From the NCBI GenBank assembly GCA_963736575.1, contig CAVTPD010000003.1, positions 620,001 to 684,000 of the forward strand: a stretch of 64,000 nt of DNA, given 5' to 3'. Below the pieces are notes generated by a model that saw nothing but the letters and a program-made list of their open reading frames with translations, was not told the DNA's origin and made no database searches. A program made the translations under genes and the position numbers. Origin of the DNA: CAVTPD01 sp963736575 (lineage in GTDB: Bacteria; Bacteroidota; Bacteroidia; Cytophagales; JAAEPT01). This document shows positions 1 through 8,388 of this stretch, piece after piece (the stretch's first letter is position 1; every line of letters begins with the position of its first letter).

Positions 1-2
1 CT

Positions 3-533
3 GGGGATGATGCAATGGTTTTTAAACTGAAAAACGTAGACGGCAAAACACTGTCTATGAAAGATCCCGTTTACAAAGACGCAAAAGGCTTTATAATTAT
101 ATTTACTTGTAATCATTGCCCTTATGCAAAAGCATACGAAGACAGAATAATTGCTCTGGGAGAAAAATATAAAAGAACCTATCCCGTTATAGCTGTAAAC
201 CCTAACGATCCGGAATCATACCCGGACGATAGTTTTGAAAACATGCAAAAAAGAGCGAAAAGTAAAGATTATACTTTCCCTTATTTAATTGACGAAACTC
301 AAGAAGTAGCTAAAGCATACGGAGCCAGCAAAACTCCAGAAGTTTATTTACTAGAAAAAGAAGGCGGCGAACTATTAGTAAGATACGTTGGCGCCATTGA
401 CGATAATTACGCCGAACCTGAAGAAGTGAAACAACACTATTTAGAATCGGCTATTGCAGCACTTGAATCGGGGCAATTTCCTAATCCAGCAACAACCAAA
501 GCCATTGGTTGTTCTATTAAATGGAAAAAGTAA
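3..533 (+). CDS. Thioredoxin-family (redoxin) protein, 5' end cut off by window
   Basis: Open frame running in from the left edge, so the start codon lies outside the window. The first readable residues (G-D-D-A before M) fit the usual redoxin N-terminus of the form GDxAxxFxLKNVDGK, so the ATG at 15 is probably internal. A CNHC motif (CxxC) sits in the strand-loop-helix position expected of the thioredoxin active site. A P-E-V segment matches the cis-proline region (KTPEVYLL). About 175 residues are visible, a normal length for single-domain AhpC/TSA-like proteins. Expected role: thiol-disulfide exchange or peroxide reduction; the electron donor cannot be read. A strong terminator follows at 565-597. 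Confidence 0.85.
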   Translation, partial: GDDAMVFKLKNVDGKTLSMKDPVYKDAKGFIIIFTCNHCPYAKAYEDRIIALGEKYKRTYPVIAVNPNDPESYPDDSFENMQKRAKSKDYTFPYLIDETQEVAKAYGASKTPEVYLLEKEGGELLVRYVGAIDDNYAEPEEVKQHYLESAIAALESGQFPNPATTKAIGCSIKWKK

Positions 534-564
534 ATTGGCAATCAACTAGCCAATCTTAACTGTC

Positions 565-597
565 AAAACCACCAACATCCCCGTTGGTGGTTTTTTT
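565..597 (+). terminator. Rho-independent terminator after the redoxin gene
   Basis: A perfect 8-bp G+C-rich stem (CCACCAAC / GTTGGTGG) with a 6-nt loop is followed by seven Ts. Four As upstream can extend the stem with the T run. It ends the redoxin transcript and separates it from mutS. Confidence 0.9.
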
Positions 598-681
598 ATG
601 ACTTCAATTTTCCACAAGGGTTCTAATTCGCTAACAATTAGCGTAAATTACGTGCTAAACTGAAAGCAAAACACCACAGAT

Positions 682-3291
682 TTGGCAGGTTCAGAAACTC
701 CTTTAATGAAACAATACTATGCGATTAAAGCTAAGCACCCTGGTGCTATGTTGCTTTTCCGTGTAGGTGATTTTTACGAAACCTTTGGCGAAGACGCTAT
801 TAAGGCCAGTAAAATCTTAAGCATTACCTTAACCAAACGTGCAAATGGTTCGGCTTCCGAAATGGAACTGGCGGGTTTTCCGCACCATTCTATTGACACG
901 TATTTGCCCAAACTAGTCCGTTCTGGGCAACGGGTTGCCATTTGCGACCAATTGGAAGATCCAAAATCGGTTAAAGGAATTGTAAAACGTGGTGTTACAG
1001 AACTGGTAACACCAGGGGTTTCATACAACGACAACGTACTAGATGTTAAACGGAATAATTATTTAGCCGCCATCCATCTAGACGGAAAAGAAAACGGAAT
1101 TGCTTTCCTAGATATTTCTACGGGTGAATTTTTTGTGGCTGAAGGAAGTTTTAATTACATCGATAAATTATTGCAAAGCTTCCGTCCGGCGGAAGTTCTG
1201 TATTGTAAGAATAAACGTAAGGTTTTTCAAGAGTCTTTTAACGACTTAGAAGCTTCTACTTATGAACTAGACGACTGGGTTTTTACCCACGATTTCGGTT
1301 ACGAAGTTTTAATCAACCATTTTAAAACACAGAATTTAAAAGGTTTTGGTGTAGATGATGTTCGCTCTGGAATTATTGCCGCAGGGGCTATTTTTCAGTA
1401 TTTAAACGATACCGAACACAAAGAAATTGAACACATTGCTTCTATTTCTAGAGTAGAAGAAGAACGTTTTGTGTGGTTAGACAAGTTCACCATTCGCAAC
1501 TTAGAATTAGTTTTCCCTCAACACGAAAGCGGCACACCGTTAATTGACATTTTGGATGAAACGTATACCCCAATGGGTAGCCGTTTATTGCGTAAATGGA
1601 TGGTACTTCCGTTAAAAAACAAAACCGAAATTCAAGCGCGGCTAAATGTAGTAGAAGCCCTTTTGGAGAAAGATTCGTTAAACAATGAATTGATCCAAAA
1701 CCTAAAACATATTGGCGATTTAGAACGTTTAATTTCTAAAGTTTCGGCACGTAGAATAAATCCTAGAGAATTACGACAGCTTTACAAAGCACTTACCCAT
1801 ATTGAGCCCGTACAAGAAGCCTTAATTTCCAGCGGAAATAAAAACCTTAAACTACTAGCCGATAGAGTTAATCTTTGCCGACAATTAAGAGACCGCATAG
1901 AAACCGAACTGAAGGAAGATTTACCCATTGTAATAAACCAAGGTGGTATTTTTGCCAATGGTATTGATGAGGAATTAGATGAGCTGAGAACCATTGCTTT
2001 TTCGGGGAAAGATTATCTGGTACAAATACAGCAACGAGAAGCGGAGAAAACAGGTATCCCAAAAGTAAAGATTGCCTACAACAAGGTTTTCGGGTATTAT
2101 TTAGAGGTTTCTAACGCGCATAAAGACAAAGTTCCTGCCGACTGGATTAGAAAACAGACTTTGGTAAATGCAGAGCGTTTTATCACCGAAGAGTTAAAAA
2201 CCTACGAAGAAAAAATTCTTAATGCGGAAGGTAGAATCAATACCATTGAATTTGAATTGTATCAAAAATTGGTAAATGATGCCGCCGAATTTGTGCTTCC
2301 TATTCAGGAAAATGCACGTTTGATTGCTCAATTAGACTGTTTGGTTTCATTTTCAGTAGCAGCAAAAAACTATAATTACGCCAAACCAGAAGTTGACGAC
2401 AGCACGGCCTTAGATATAAAAGCAGGTAGACATCCCGTTATTGAACGCAAATTGCCTTCGGAACAAGAATACATTCCCAACGATGTTTATCTAGACGATG
2501 AAACCCAACAGATTATCATCATTACCGGACCCAACATGGCAGGTAAATCGGCTTTGTTACGACAAGTAGCTTTGATTACATTAATGGCACAAATTGGTTC
2601 TTACGTACCCGCAGACGCCGCTAAAATTGGTATTGTAGATAAAATCTTTACCCGTGTAGGGGCTTCCGATAATCTTTCACAAGGGGAGTCTACTTTTATG
2701 GTAGAAATGACAGAAACAGCCAGTATCCTAAACAATCTTTCGGAACGCAGTCTGGTGTTAATGGACGAAATTGGTAGAGGAACCAGCACCTACGATGGTA
2801 TTTCTATTGCCTGGTCTATTGTAGAATTCTTGCACAACCACCCAAAATGCAAGGCTAAAACGCTTTTTGCCACACATTACCATGAACTCAATAAACTGGC
2901 CGACGATTTTCCGAGGATTAAAAACTTTAATGTTTCGGTAAAGGAAGTGGGCAACAAAATTGTTTTTATGCGTAAGCTGAAAGAAGGTGGAAGTGAACAC
3001 AGTTTTGGTATCCATGTAGCGCAAATGGCGGGTATGCCCAACAATGTGGTTTTGCGTTCTTCCGAAATTTTAAGCCATTTAGAAAAGGACAAACTGCAAC
3101 AAAAAAACCAAAAAAAGCTGGATGAAGTACCAAAGAACAACATGCAAATGAGCTTCTTTGAACCCGAAAATCCTAAGGTAGAAGAAGCCAAAGAATTGTT
3201 AAAATCCATTGACATCAATACCATTTCACCGGTAGAGGCTTTATTAAAACTGAATGAAGTGAAGAAGTTGGTGGAACAGGGAGAGAAATAA
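682..3291 (+). CDS. mutS: DNA mismatch repair protein MutS
   Basis: 869 residues, a normal MutS length. The N-terminal mismatch-binding domain has the F-Y-E motif (DFYETFGEDA, about residues 31-40), whose Phe stacks on the mispaired base and whose Glu contacts it. The C-terminal ABC-type ATPase shows Walker A GPNMAGKS (residues 616-623), the GESTFM signature and Walker B LMDEIGRGTS (Asp695-Glu696). The protein binds mismatches as a dimer and recruits MutL. The start is TTG at 682: an in-frame stop lies at 661-663, no ATG intervenes, and the next ATG (706) would cut into conserved N-terminal sequence (TPLMKQYY). Monocistronic, between a terminator and a palindrome block. Confidence 0.97.
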   Translation: MAGSETPLMKQYYAIKAKHPGAMLLFRVGDFYETFGEDAIKASKILSITLTKRANGSASEMELAGFPHHSIDTYLPKLVRSGQRVAICDQLEDPKSVKGIVKRGVTELVTPGVSYNDNVLDVKRNNYLAAIHLDGKENGIAFLDISTGEFFVAEGSFNYIDKLLQSFRPAEVLYCKNKRKVFQESFNDLEASTYELDDWVFTHDFGYEVLINHFKTQNLKGFGVDDVRSGIIAAGAIFQYLNDTEHKEIEHIASISRVEEERFVWLDKFTIRNLELVFPQHESGTPLIDILDETYTPMGSRLLRKWMVLPLKNKTEIQARLNVVEALLEKDSLNNELIQNLKHIGDLERLISKVSARRINPRELRQLYKALTHIEPVQEALISSGNKNLKLLADRVNLCRQLRDRIETELKEDLPIVINQGGIFANGIDEELDELRTIAFSGKDYLVQIQQREAEKTGIPKVKIAYNKVFGYYLEVSNAHKDKVPADWIRKQTLVNAERFITEELKTYEEKILNAEGRINTIEFELYQKLVNDAAEFVLPIQENARLIAQLDCLVSFSVAAKNYNYAKPEVDDSTALDIKAGRHPVIERKLPSEQEYIPNDVYLDDETQQIIIITGPNMAGKSALLRQVALITLMAQIGSYVPADAAKIGIVDKIFTRVGASDNLSQGESTFMVEMTETASILNNLSERSLVLMDEIGRGTSTYDGISIAWSIVEFLHNHPKCKAKTLFATHYHELNKLADDFPRIKNFNVSVKEVGNKIVFMRKLKEGGSEHSFGIHVAQMAGMPNNVVLRSSEILSHLEKDKLQQKNQKKLDEVPKNNMQMSFFEPENPKVEEAKELLKSIDINTISPVEALLKLNEVKKLVEQGEK

Positions 3292-3294
3292 AAT

Positions 3295-3318
3295 AGCCCG
3301 CGGTTGAAACCGTGGGCT
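3295..3318. repeat. Hairpin directly after mutS, related to the palindrome at 63866
   Basis: Arms AGCCCGCGGTT / AACCGTGGGCT pair over 11 positions (one G-T pair) around a 2-nt loop, starting 4 nt after the mutS stop. There is no clear T run, so it is not a classical terminator, though it may stop or protect the transcript. It shares the AATAGCCC...GGTT/AACC...GGGCT frame with the 44-bp palindrome at 63866-63909, so the two look like one dispersed family. Confidence 0.6.
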
Positions 3319-3356
3319 GTTATATCTAAATTTTAAGTGATTAATTATTTAATTTT

Positions 3357-3685
3357 CCCGCCATCGTCAGTGACCCCATTGACGCGATCTTTTCATGTTT
3401 CTGTGAAGACACAGAAACGGACGGTTAAAGTTTTATAGCTAATCACCATGTGGTTGGCGGGAACAACTGGTTGTAATCAAACTGTTAGTAATCATTACAG
3501 TTTCAGTTTTATAGAGAGATTATCGGATCAAGTCCGGTATGACGGTATTAGTTGGTATTAAGGTATTTTGAAACGAGCGGGTGGTTTCCGCCATCGTTTG
3601 TGTCCCCACAAACGATCTTGACAAGTTTATAAGTCATTGAAAACACTAACTGAGGCAGAAAAACACGGAACTAAGTTCCGCGCTA
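3357..3685. repeat. Cluster of short REP-like palindromes in a non-coding gap
   Basis: The gap from mutS to 3723 has no credible gene but holds several hairpins. Two share an outer frame (CCGCCATCGT...CCCCA...ACG..ATCTT) with different inner arms: 3357-3392, and 3593-3616 with a perfect 10-bp stem. Others are 3397-3418 (9-bp GTTTCTGTG / CACAGAAAC), 3524-3536 (CGGA/TCCG in a CGGATCAAGTCCG context) and 3666-3680 (CGGAACT-A-AGTTCCG). The GGAACT/AGTTCC element recurs at 9844-9856. A CACCA...TGGCGGGAAC frame at about 3445-3463 recurs at 10068-10090. Shared frames with changed but still complementary arms suggest dispersed repetitive extragenic palindromes. No nuclease or transposase for them is visible here. 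Confidence 0.6.
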
Positions 3686-3723
3686 TGTAATGGTCCAAAA
3701 CCCATCGCAAAACTAAAAACCAC

Positions 3724-5652
3724 CTACTTCTGCCCTTCTAAATAAGCAGCAACTTCCGCAATGGTTGGGTAATCGAAGAAGTCTGTGATTTCCATTTTGT
3801 CGGGGTATTTATCGTTCAGTTTATCGTAAATCTGAGCCAATAATAAGGAACTTGTTCCCATCTCAAAAATATTGTCGGTACGGCCAATGTTTTTATCGGG
3901 TAATACCTCGTTACAGATTTCCAACAAATCGTTTTCTATCTGGGAAGCGCCGCCTTCAACAGCCGCCACAGGTGCTTTTAAGGCTTCCATTTCAGCAAGA
4001 ACAGTATTAAAATTGCCTTCTAGAAACTCTTGCCCCAGTTTAACGCGTTGTATTTTTCCGCTAGAGGTTTTAGGGATGGTCTTAATAGGAATAACATGAT
4101 TTACCACAATAGCGGCTTTTTCTGTCAATTCTGTTTTTACCTGTTTGGCAATGTCCTCAAATGCTCCTAAATCCTTTTTATAGTCTATAAAAGCTAAAAC
4201 GGTATCGGTATCTGTATTGGCTTTTTTAACACCACAAAGCGCTACTTTACCTGCTTCAGCAATTCCGGCTTCAATTAATAAATCTTCTAAATCGTACGGA
4301 TAAATATTCTGTCCGTTTACAAAGATGATTTCTTTCTTTCTACCCGAAATGTATAAGTTTCCTTCGTGAACAAATCCGATGTCACCTGTTTTTACCCAGT
4401 CGTTTTGGAAGGTTTCCGGAGCAACATCGTTGTAATATCTTTTGGTAACGTTAGGGCCTTTAATTAAAATTTCGCCCATTTCATTTTCACCAACTTCAGC
4501 ACCATTTTCATTAGTGATTTGTATTTCAGAAAATTTAACCGGCTTACCTGCCGATACTAATTCTACAGAATCGTCTTCTCTAAAATTCACTTTTTCACCA
4601 ACGGTAGAAGCACCTCTGGCAATTTTACAGGTTTCCATTTCCCCGTCAATCTTAGAGAAACTAACCGCTAAACTGGCTTCCGCTAATCCGTAAACAGGCA
4701 ACATAGCCGTTGGCGCTAAACCTTGGATTTTCATTTCAGTGTTAAATTCTCTTACTACATCTGGCGAAATAGGTTCGGCACCGTTAAAGATCACACGTAA
4801 AGAAGAAAGTTCTAAATCGGCTCTTTGTTCGGTAGAAACATTTTTAAGAAAGTGACGGTAACCAAAATTTGGTGAGGATGTTACGGTCACTTTGTGTTCG
4901 GTAACAATCTCTAACCATAACTTAGGATTTCTTACGAATAAAGCCGTTGGCATAATTCGTTGTTCCACCATTAAAAGTGTTGGTGTAATGTGCATACCTA
5001 TTAAACCCATATCGTGGGTTAATGGCATCCAAGAAAGTGATGATTCATTATCGCTAGCTTCAATTCCGTTAAGAATAGCTTCTACGTTGTGCAGCAAATT
5101 ACTTTGTGTTAGAATAACTCCTTTAGGGGCGGCTGTAGAACCCGAAGAAAACTGAATAAATGCGGTATCATCGGCAGAAACAAGTTCTGTTTTTCCTTCT
5201 CCCGAAAGATCTAAAGTATCTATACTAACTCTTTTAGCGTCTATTTGAGCACTTAATGTTTTAATAGAAGCGTCTAATTGTAAGCGGTTCCAGAAAATAT
5301 CACTCACCAAAACATGCGGATTCTGAAGGGTATTCCAAACCTGAACAAATTTACGTTTCTGTTCTTCGTTGGCAGCCATGTTTAAAGGAACAGGAATAAT
5401 TCCGCCTAGAATACAAGCCCAAAAACTTAAAACAAAGGCTTTGTTGTCTTCAACCTGAAAGATTAACTCATCTCCTTTTTTCAGTCCTTGCTTCTGAAAA
5501 GCGTATAGATAGGTTAAACTTTCCTGATACAATTGAGCGTACGTAAGCGACTCAACAGTATCTTTCGATTTAATAAAATGTATAGAAGTAGAAGCCGATT
5601 TCACTACCTGAAAAGCTTCTTGTATAGTTTTGAATTGAGCAGTTAAAGTCAT
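3724..5652 (-). CDS. Fatty acyl-AMP ligase (FAAL-like) with C-terminal acyl carrier domain
   Basis: 642 residues in two parts. Residues 1 to about 560 are an AMP-binding adenylate-forming domain, with the phosphate loop SSGSTAAPKG near residues 168-177, the EPISPDVVREF stretch and the KTGDIGF / GRKKEIIFVNGQNIYP motifs typical of fatty acyl-AMP ligases. Residues of roughly 570-642 form a carrier domain with an EMGTSSLLL motif; Ser602 (or 601) is the likely phosphopantetheine site. The expected reaction is activation of a fatty acid as acyl-AMP and transfer to its own carrier arm. It lies 9 nt after the P450 gene, so the carrier-bound acyl chain may be the P450 substrate. No ketosynthase, thioesterase or desaturase is adjacent. 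Final product unknown. Confidence 0.88.
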   Translation of the reverse strand: MTLTAQFKTIQEAFQVVKSASTSIHFIKSKDTVESLTYAQLYQESLTYLYAFQKQGLKKGDELIFQVEDNKAFVLSFWACILGGIIPVPLNMAANEEQKRKFVQVWNTLQNPHVLVSDIFWNRLQLDASIKTLSAQIDAKRVSIDTLDLSGEGKTELVSADDTAFIQFSSGSTAAPKGVILTQSNLLHNVEAILNGIEASDNESSLSWMPLTHDMGLIGMHITPTLLMVEQRIMPTALFVRNPKLWLEIVTEHKVTVTSSPNFGYRHFLKNVSTEQRADLELSSLRVIFNGAEPISPDVVREFNTEMKIQGLAPTAMLPVYGLAEASLAVSFSKIDGEMETCKIARGASTVGEKVNFREDDSVELVSAGKPVKFSEIQITNENGAEVGENEMGEILIKGPNVTKRYYNDVAPETFQNDWVKTGDIGFVHEGNLYISGRKKEIIFVNGQNIYPYDLEDLLIEAGIAEAGKVALCGVKKANTDTDTVLAFIDYKKDLGAFEDIAKQVKTELTEKAAIVVNHVIPIKTIPKTSSGKIQRVKLGQEFLEGNFNTVLAEMEALKAPVAAVEGGASQIENDLLEICNEVLPDKNIGRTDNIFEMGTSSLLLAQIYDKLNDKYPDKMEITDFFDYPTIAEVAAYLEGQK

Positions 5653-5661
5653 TCTGTTGTA

Positions 5662-6939
5662 TTATCTTTTCTCTACAAAGAGATGAATTCCGTTTTTAGA
5701 ACGAAGGTTAATTTCGGGTTCTAACTCAATAGCCACCGAAGTATCAAATTTAACTTTAAATCGGGAAGCCATAATAGCCAAATGGAAAACCATTTCAATT
5801 ATAGCAAAATAATTCCCTATGCATTGTCTTGGACCCGAGCCAAATGGGAAATACGCAAACTTTGGTCGTTCAGCTTCCTCTTCAAAACGTTCGGGTATAA
5901 AATCTTCTGGCTTAGTCCAAAATGAAGGATGTCTGTGCACCACATAAGGACACAAGAAAATATCTTGACCTTTCGGGATTACAGTATCACCAAAAGTATC
6001 TTCTTCTATCGTTCTTCGGGTTAATAACCAACCTGGTGGGTATAAACGTAAAGCCTCATCTACCACTAAATGGGTATAAGGAAGGTTTTTTAAATCTTCA
6101 ATATCTGGGAATTTATTATTCGGAAGGGCTTTAGAAAGTTCTTCGGCAAGCTTTTCTTGTTTCTCTGGATTAATGGCTAGCAAATACCACGTCCAACCCA
6201 AACTCATGGCTGTAGTTTCGTGTCCGGCAATGATTAACGTAAATATTTCGTCAATCAATTGCTTGTCGGTCATGCCTTCCCCCGTGTCTTTGTCGGTGCT
6301 TTCCATTAAAAGCGAAAGAAAATCAAAGTAGACTTTATCTTCTTCTCTTCTACGGTCTACGATTAGTTGAATAAGCTTACCCAACTGACGGAAACGCATG
6401 GCAAACATTAAATCCCTACTATGCTCTTTAACCAGCATCATAAATGGGTTGTTGGGATCAGATTCGTTATAATCTTCGCCAAAAACAGCCTTTAGCACAA
6501 TCTGAAGCGTTACCTCGCTCATGTCGTCCATAATATCGAAGCTGCCTGTGCTTACTTTTTCTGCCCAGCGATCAATTAATAACTGATTACTTTTTTGCAT
6601 TAAAGGCGCTAAACCATGAATAACCTCTTTATGGAAAGAAGGCTGTATCATTCTGCGTTGACTACGCCAGAAATCACCTTCAGAAACCATAATCCCTTTC
6701 CCCAATAGAATTTGAACGCGGTTTATCCCAATACCTTTAACGTATTTTCGGTTATTGGTTTGCAGTACTTGCTTAATATAATCGGGATGGCTAATCACAT
6801 AGGTATCTGCCTTTCTTACCGGAGAATATACTTTGTAAAAAGCGCCCAATTCTTTAAAAAGATCATAAATACGATCTAATCCATTTCCTTCAAAACTGAA
6901 ATCGAAATCTTTTTTTGCTTGCTTTAATTCGGGTTCCAT
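5662..6939 (-). CDS. Cytochrome P450, probable fatty-acyl hydroxylase
   Basis: 425 residues with the full P450 signature: I-helix oxygen-activation motif AGHETT (238-243), ExxR of helix K (Glu295-Arg298, in DEALRLYPP), and the heme loop FPFGSGPRQCIG with the iron-ligand Cys373. It has no N-terminal membrane anchor, so it should be soluble. No ferredoxin or reductase is fused or adjacent, so the electron donor must be elsewhere. The gene precedes the acyl-AMP-ligase/carrier gene by 9 nt and follows rpiB by 52 nt. By analogy with P450s that act on acyl-carrier-protein substrates (BioI type), hydroxylation of a tethered acyl chain is a reasonable inference; the position of attack cannot be deduced. 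Confidence 0.93.
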   Translation of the reverse strand: MEPELKQAKKDFDFSFEGNGLDRIYDLFKELGAFYKVYSPVRKADTYVISHPDYIKQVLQTNNRKYVKGIGINRVQILLGKGIMVSEGDFWRSQRRMIQPSFHKEVIHGLAPLMQKSNQLLIDRWAEKVSTGSFDIMDDMSEVTLQIVLKAVFGEDYNESDPNNPFMMLVKEHSRDLMFAMRFRQLGKLIQLIVDRRREEDKVYFDFLSLLMESTDKDTGEGMTDKQLIDEIFTLIIAGHETTAMSLGWTWYLLAINPEKQEKLAEELSKALPNNKFPDIEDLKNLPYTHLVVDEALRLYPPGWLLTRRTIEEDTFGDTVIPKGQDIFLCPYVVHRHPSFWTKPEDFIPERFEEEAERPKFAYFPFGSGPRQCIGNYFAIIEMVFHLAIMASRFKVKFDTSVAIELEPEINLRSKNGIHLFVEKR

Positions 6940-6991
6940 CCTAAAAATTGAATACTGTTTTTCTTGTAGACGGTTAGCTAAGATTTATATT

Positions 6992-7429
6992 TTACTGACA
7001 AGCAATTTTATCTACTCTGCGTTGGTGTCTTCCTCCTTCAAATTCAGTTTCTACAAAAGTAGTAGCACACTCTTTGGCTAACTCTAGCGAAATAAAACGT
7101 GCGGGAAGCGCCAAAACATTGGCATTATTGTGTGAACGAGCTAGTTCTGCTAATTCGTTTTGCCAAACAATTGCCGAACGAATTCCTTGGTATTTATTAG
7201 CAACCATGTTAACGCCGTTAGCACTTCCACAGATAATAATTCCTAAATCAAATTCACCTTTTTCTACCGCTTGGGCTAAAGGGTGCACGTAATCCGGGTA
7301 ATCACAAGATTCTTCGTTGTATGGACCAAAGTCTTTTACTTCATATCCTTTAGACTCAAATAGAGCTATAATTTCTTTTTTATACTGAAATCCGGCGTGA
7401 TCGCCACCGAAAGCAATTTTCTTTCCCAT
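6992..7429 (-). CDS. rpiB: Ribose-5-phosphate isomerase B
   Basis: 145 residues, typical of the RpiB/LacAB family. The N-terminal GGDHAGF phosphate-sugar motif, the CGSANG loop carrying the catalytic Cys, the ARSHNNANVL segment with its ring-opening His and the C-terminal GGRHQRRVDKI motif are all present. It interconverts ribose 5-phosphate and ribulose 5-phosphate in the pentose phosphate pathway, in the cytoplasm. It lies 13 nt downstream of tatC and probably shares its transcript. The Cys loop reads SANG instead of the commoner TGIG/TGNG, a mild variant. Confidence 0.95.
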   Translation of the reverse strand: MGKKIAFGGDHAGFQYKKEIIALFESKGYEVKDFGPYNEESCDYPDYVHPLAQAVEKGEFDLGIIICGSANGVNMVANKYQGIRSAIVWQNELAELARSHNNANVLALPARFISLELAKECATTFVETEFEGGRHQRRVDKIACQ

Positions 7430-7442
7430 GGTTTCTTTTTTC

Positions 7443-8303
7443 CTAATTCTTCCTTGAAACTACAAATTTAGATACTACAATACTGAACTGGTACAGTACA
7501 AATAACGGCACAGCAATTAATACTTGGCTGGTTACATCTGGCGGAGTTAACAACGCGCCCAAGAACATAATTACAATTAAAGCGTGCTTACGATACGCAA
7601 TTAATAATTGGGGTGTAACAATACCCACTTTTGTTAAGAAATACACCACCACCGGCAGCTGAAACATTAAACCACAAACCAACACTAAAGTGGTTACGGT
7701 ACCTACATAAGAGGCAATATCAAATTCATTTGCAATGGACTCATGCAGGGTATAATGTCCTAAAAAATTAACGATTAATGGGCTAATAATATAATAACCA
7801 AAAAGCACTCCTGTAAAGAATAAAACACTTACTACAAAAACAGTACCTCTGGCAGTGGTTTTCTCATTAGTTTGAAGACCAGGTTTCACAAAACGCCATA
7901 TTTCCCAAAACACATAGGGGAATGCCGCAATAAAACCAACAATTATTGAGGAGGTAATGTGCATGGTAAACTGCCCTGTCATTTTTCTACTTTGTAGAAT
8001 AAAAGGCATGTCTGTAATACACAAGGCATCCGATTTCAACCAATCCGAAGCATCACACAACAGACGGAAAGTTAAAAAATCTAGACGGCTAGGACCTAGA
8101 ATTAGGGTGCCAAATACAAAATCTTTTGAAACAAAAGCTACAATAGCTAGAACAAAAACCGCAATCACTGATCTAATAACATGCCACCGTAATACTTCTA
8201 CGTGTTCTAGGAAAGACATTTCTCCTATTTCAGAAGGGTCTTTACCTTGCTTTTTGGCTTCCACGTAACGGTCAAGCGCATCGTCATCTAACTGATCCAG
8301 CAT
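7443..8303 (-). CDS. tatC: Sec-independent protein translocase subunit TatC
   Basis: 286 residues, six predicted membrane segments. The cytoplasmic N-terminal signal-recognition stretch MSFLEHVEVLRWHVIRS, the FPYVFWEIWRFVKPGL loop and the GALLTPPD segment before the last helices are family hallmarks. TatC recognises twin-arginine signal peptides and starts assembly of the Tat pore. The N-terminus has an acidic extension of about 28 residues before the conserved part. A longer first periplasmic loop with two Cys (residues ~80-100) resembles other Bacteroidota TatC proteins. No tatA/B is adjacent. It precedes rpiB by 13 nt and follows glyA by 85 nt. Confidence 0.96.
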   Translation of the reverse strand: MLDQLDDDALDRYVEAKKQGKDPSEIGEMSFLEHVEVLRWHVIRSVIAVFVLAIVAFVSKDFVFGTLILGPSRLDFLTFRLLCDASDWLKSDALCITDMPFILQSRKMTGQFTMHITSSIIVGFIAAFPYVFWEIWRFVKPGLQTNEKTTARGTVFVVSVLFFTGVLFGYYIISPLIVNFLGHYTLHESIANEFDIASYVGTVTTLVLVCGLMFQLPVVVYFLTKVGIVTPQLLIAYRKHALIVIMFLGALLTPPDVTSQVLIAVPLFVLYQFSIVVSKFVVSRKN

Positions 8304-8388
8304 GTTGGTCTTTAACTAAAGGGTATGAAAAGGTCCTTCCAAAGAGAAGATATCTTATTCTTCGGAAGGACTGTATAGCTGTTGTAAA

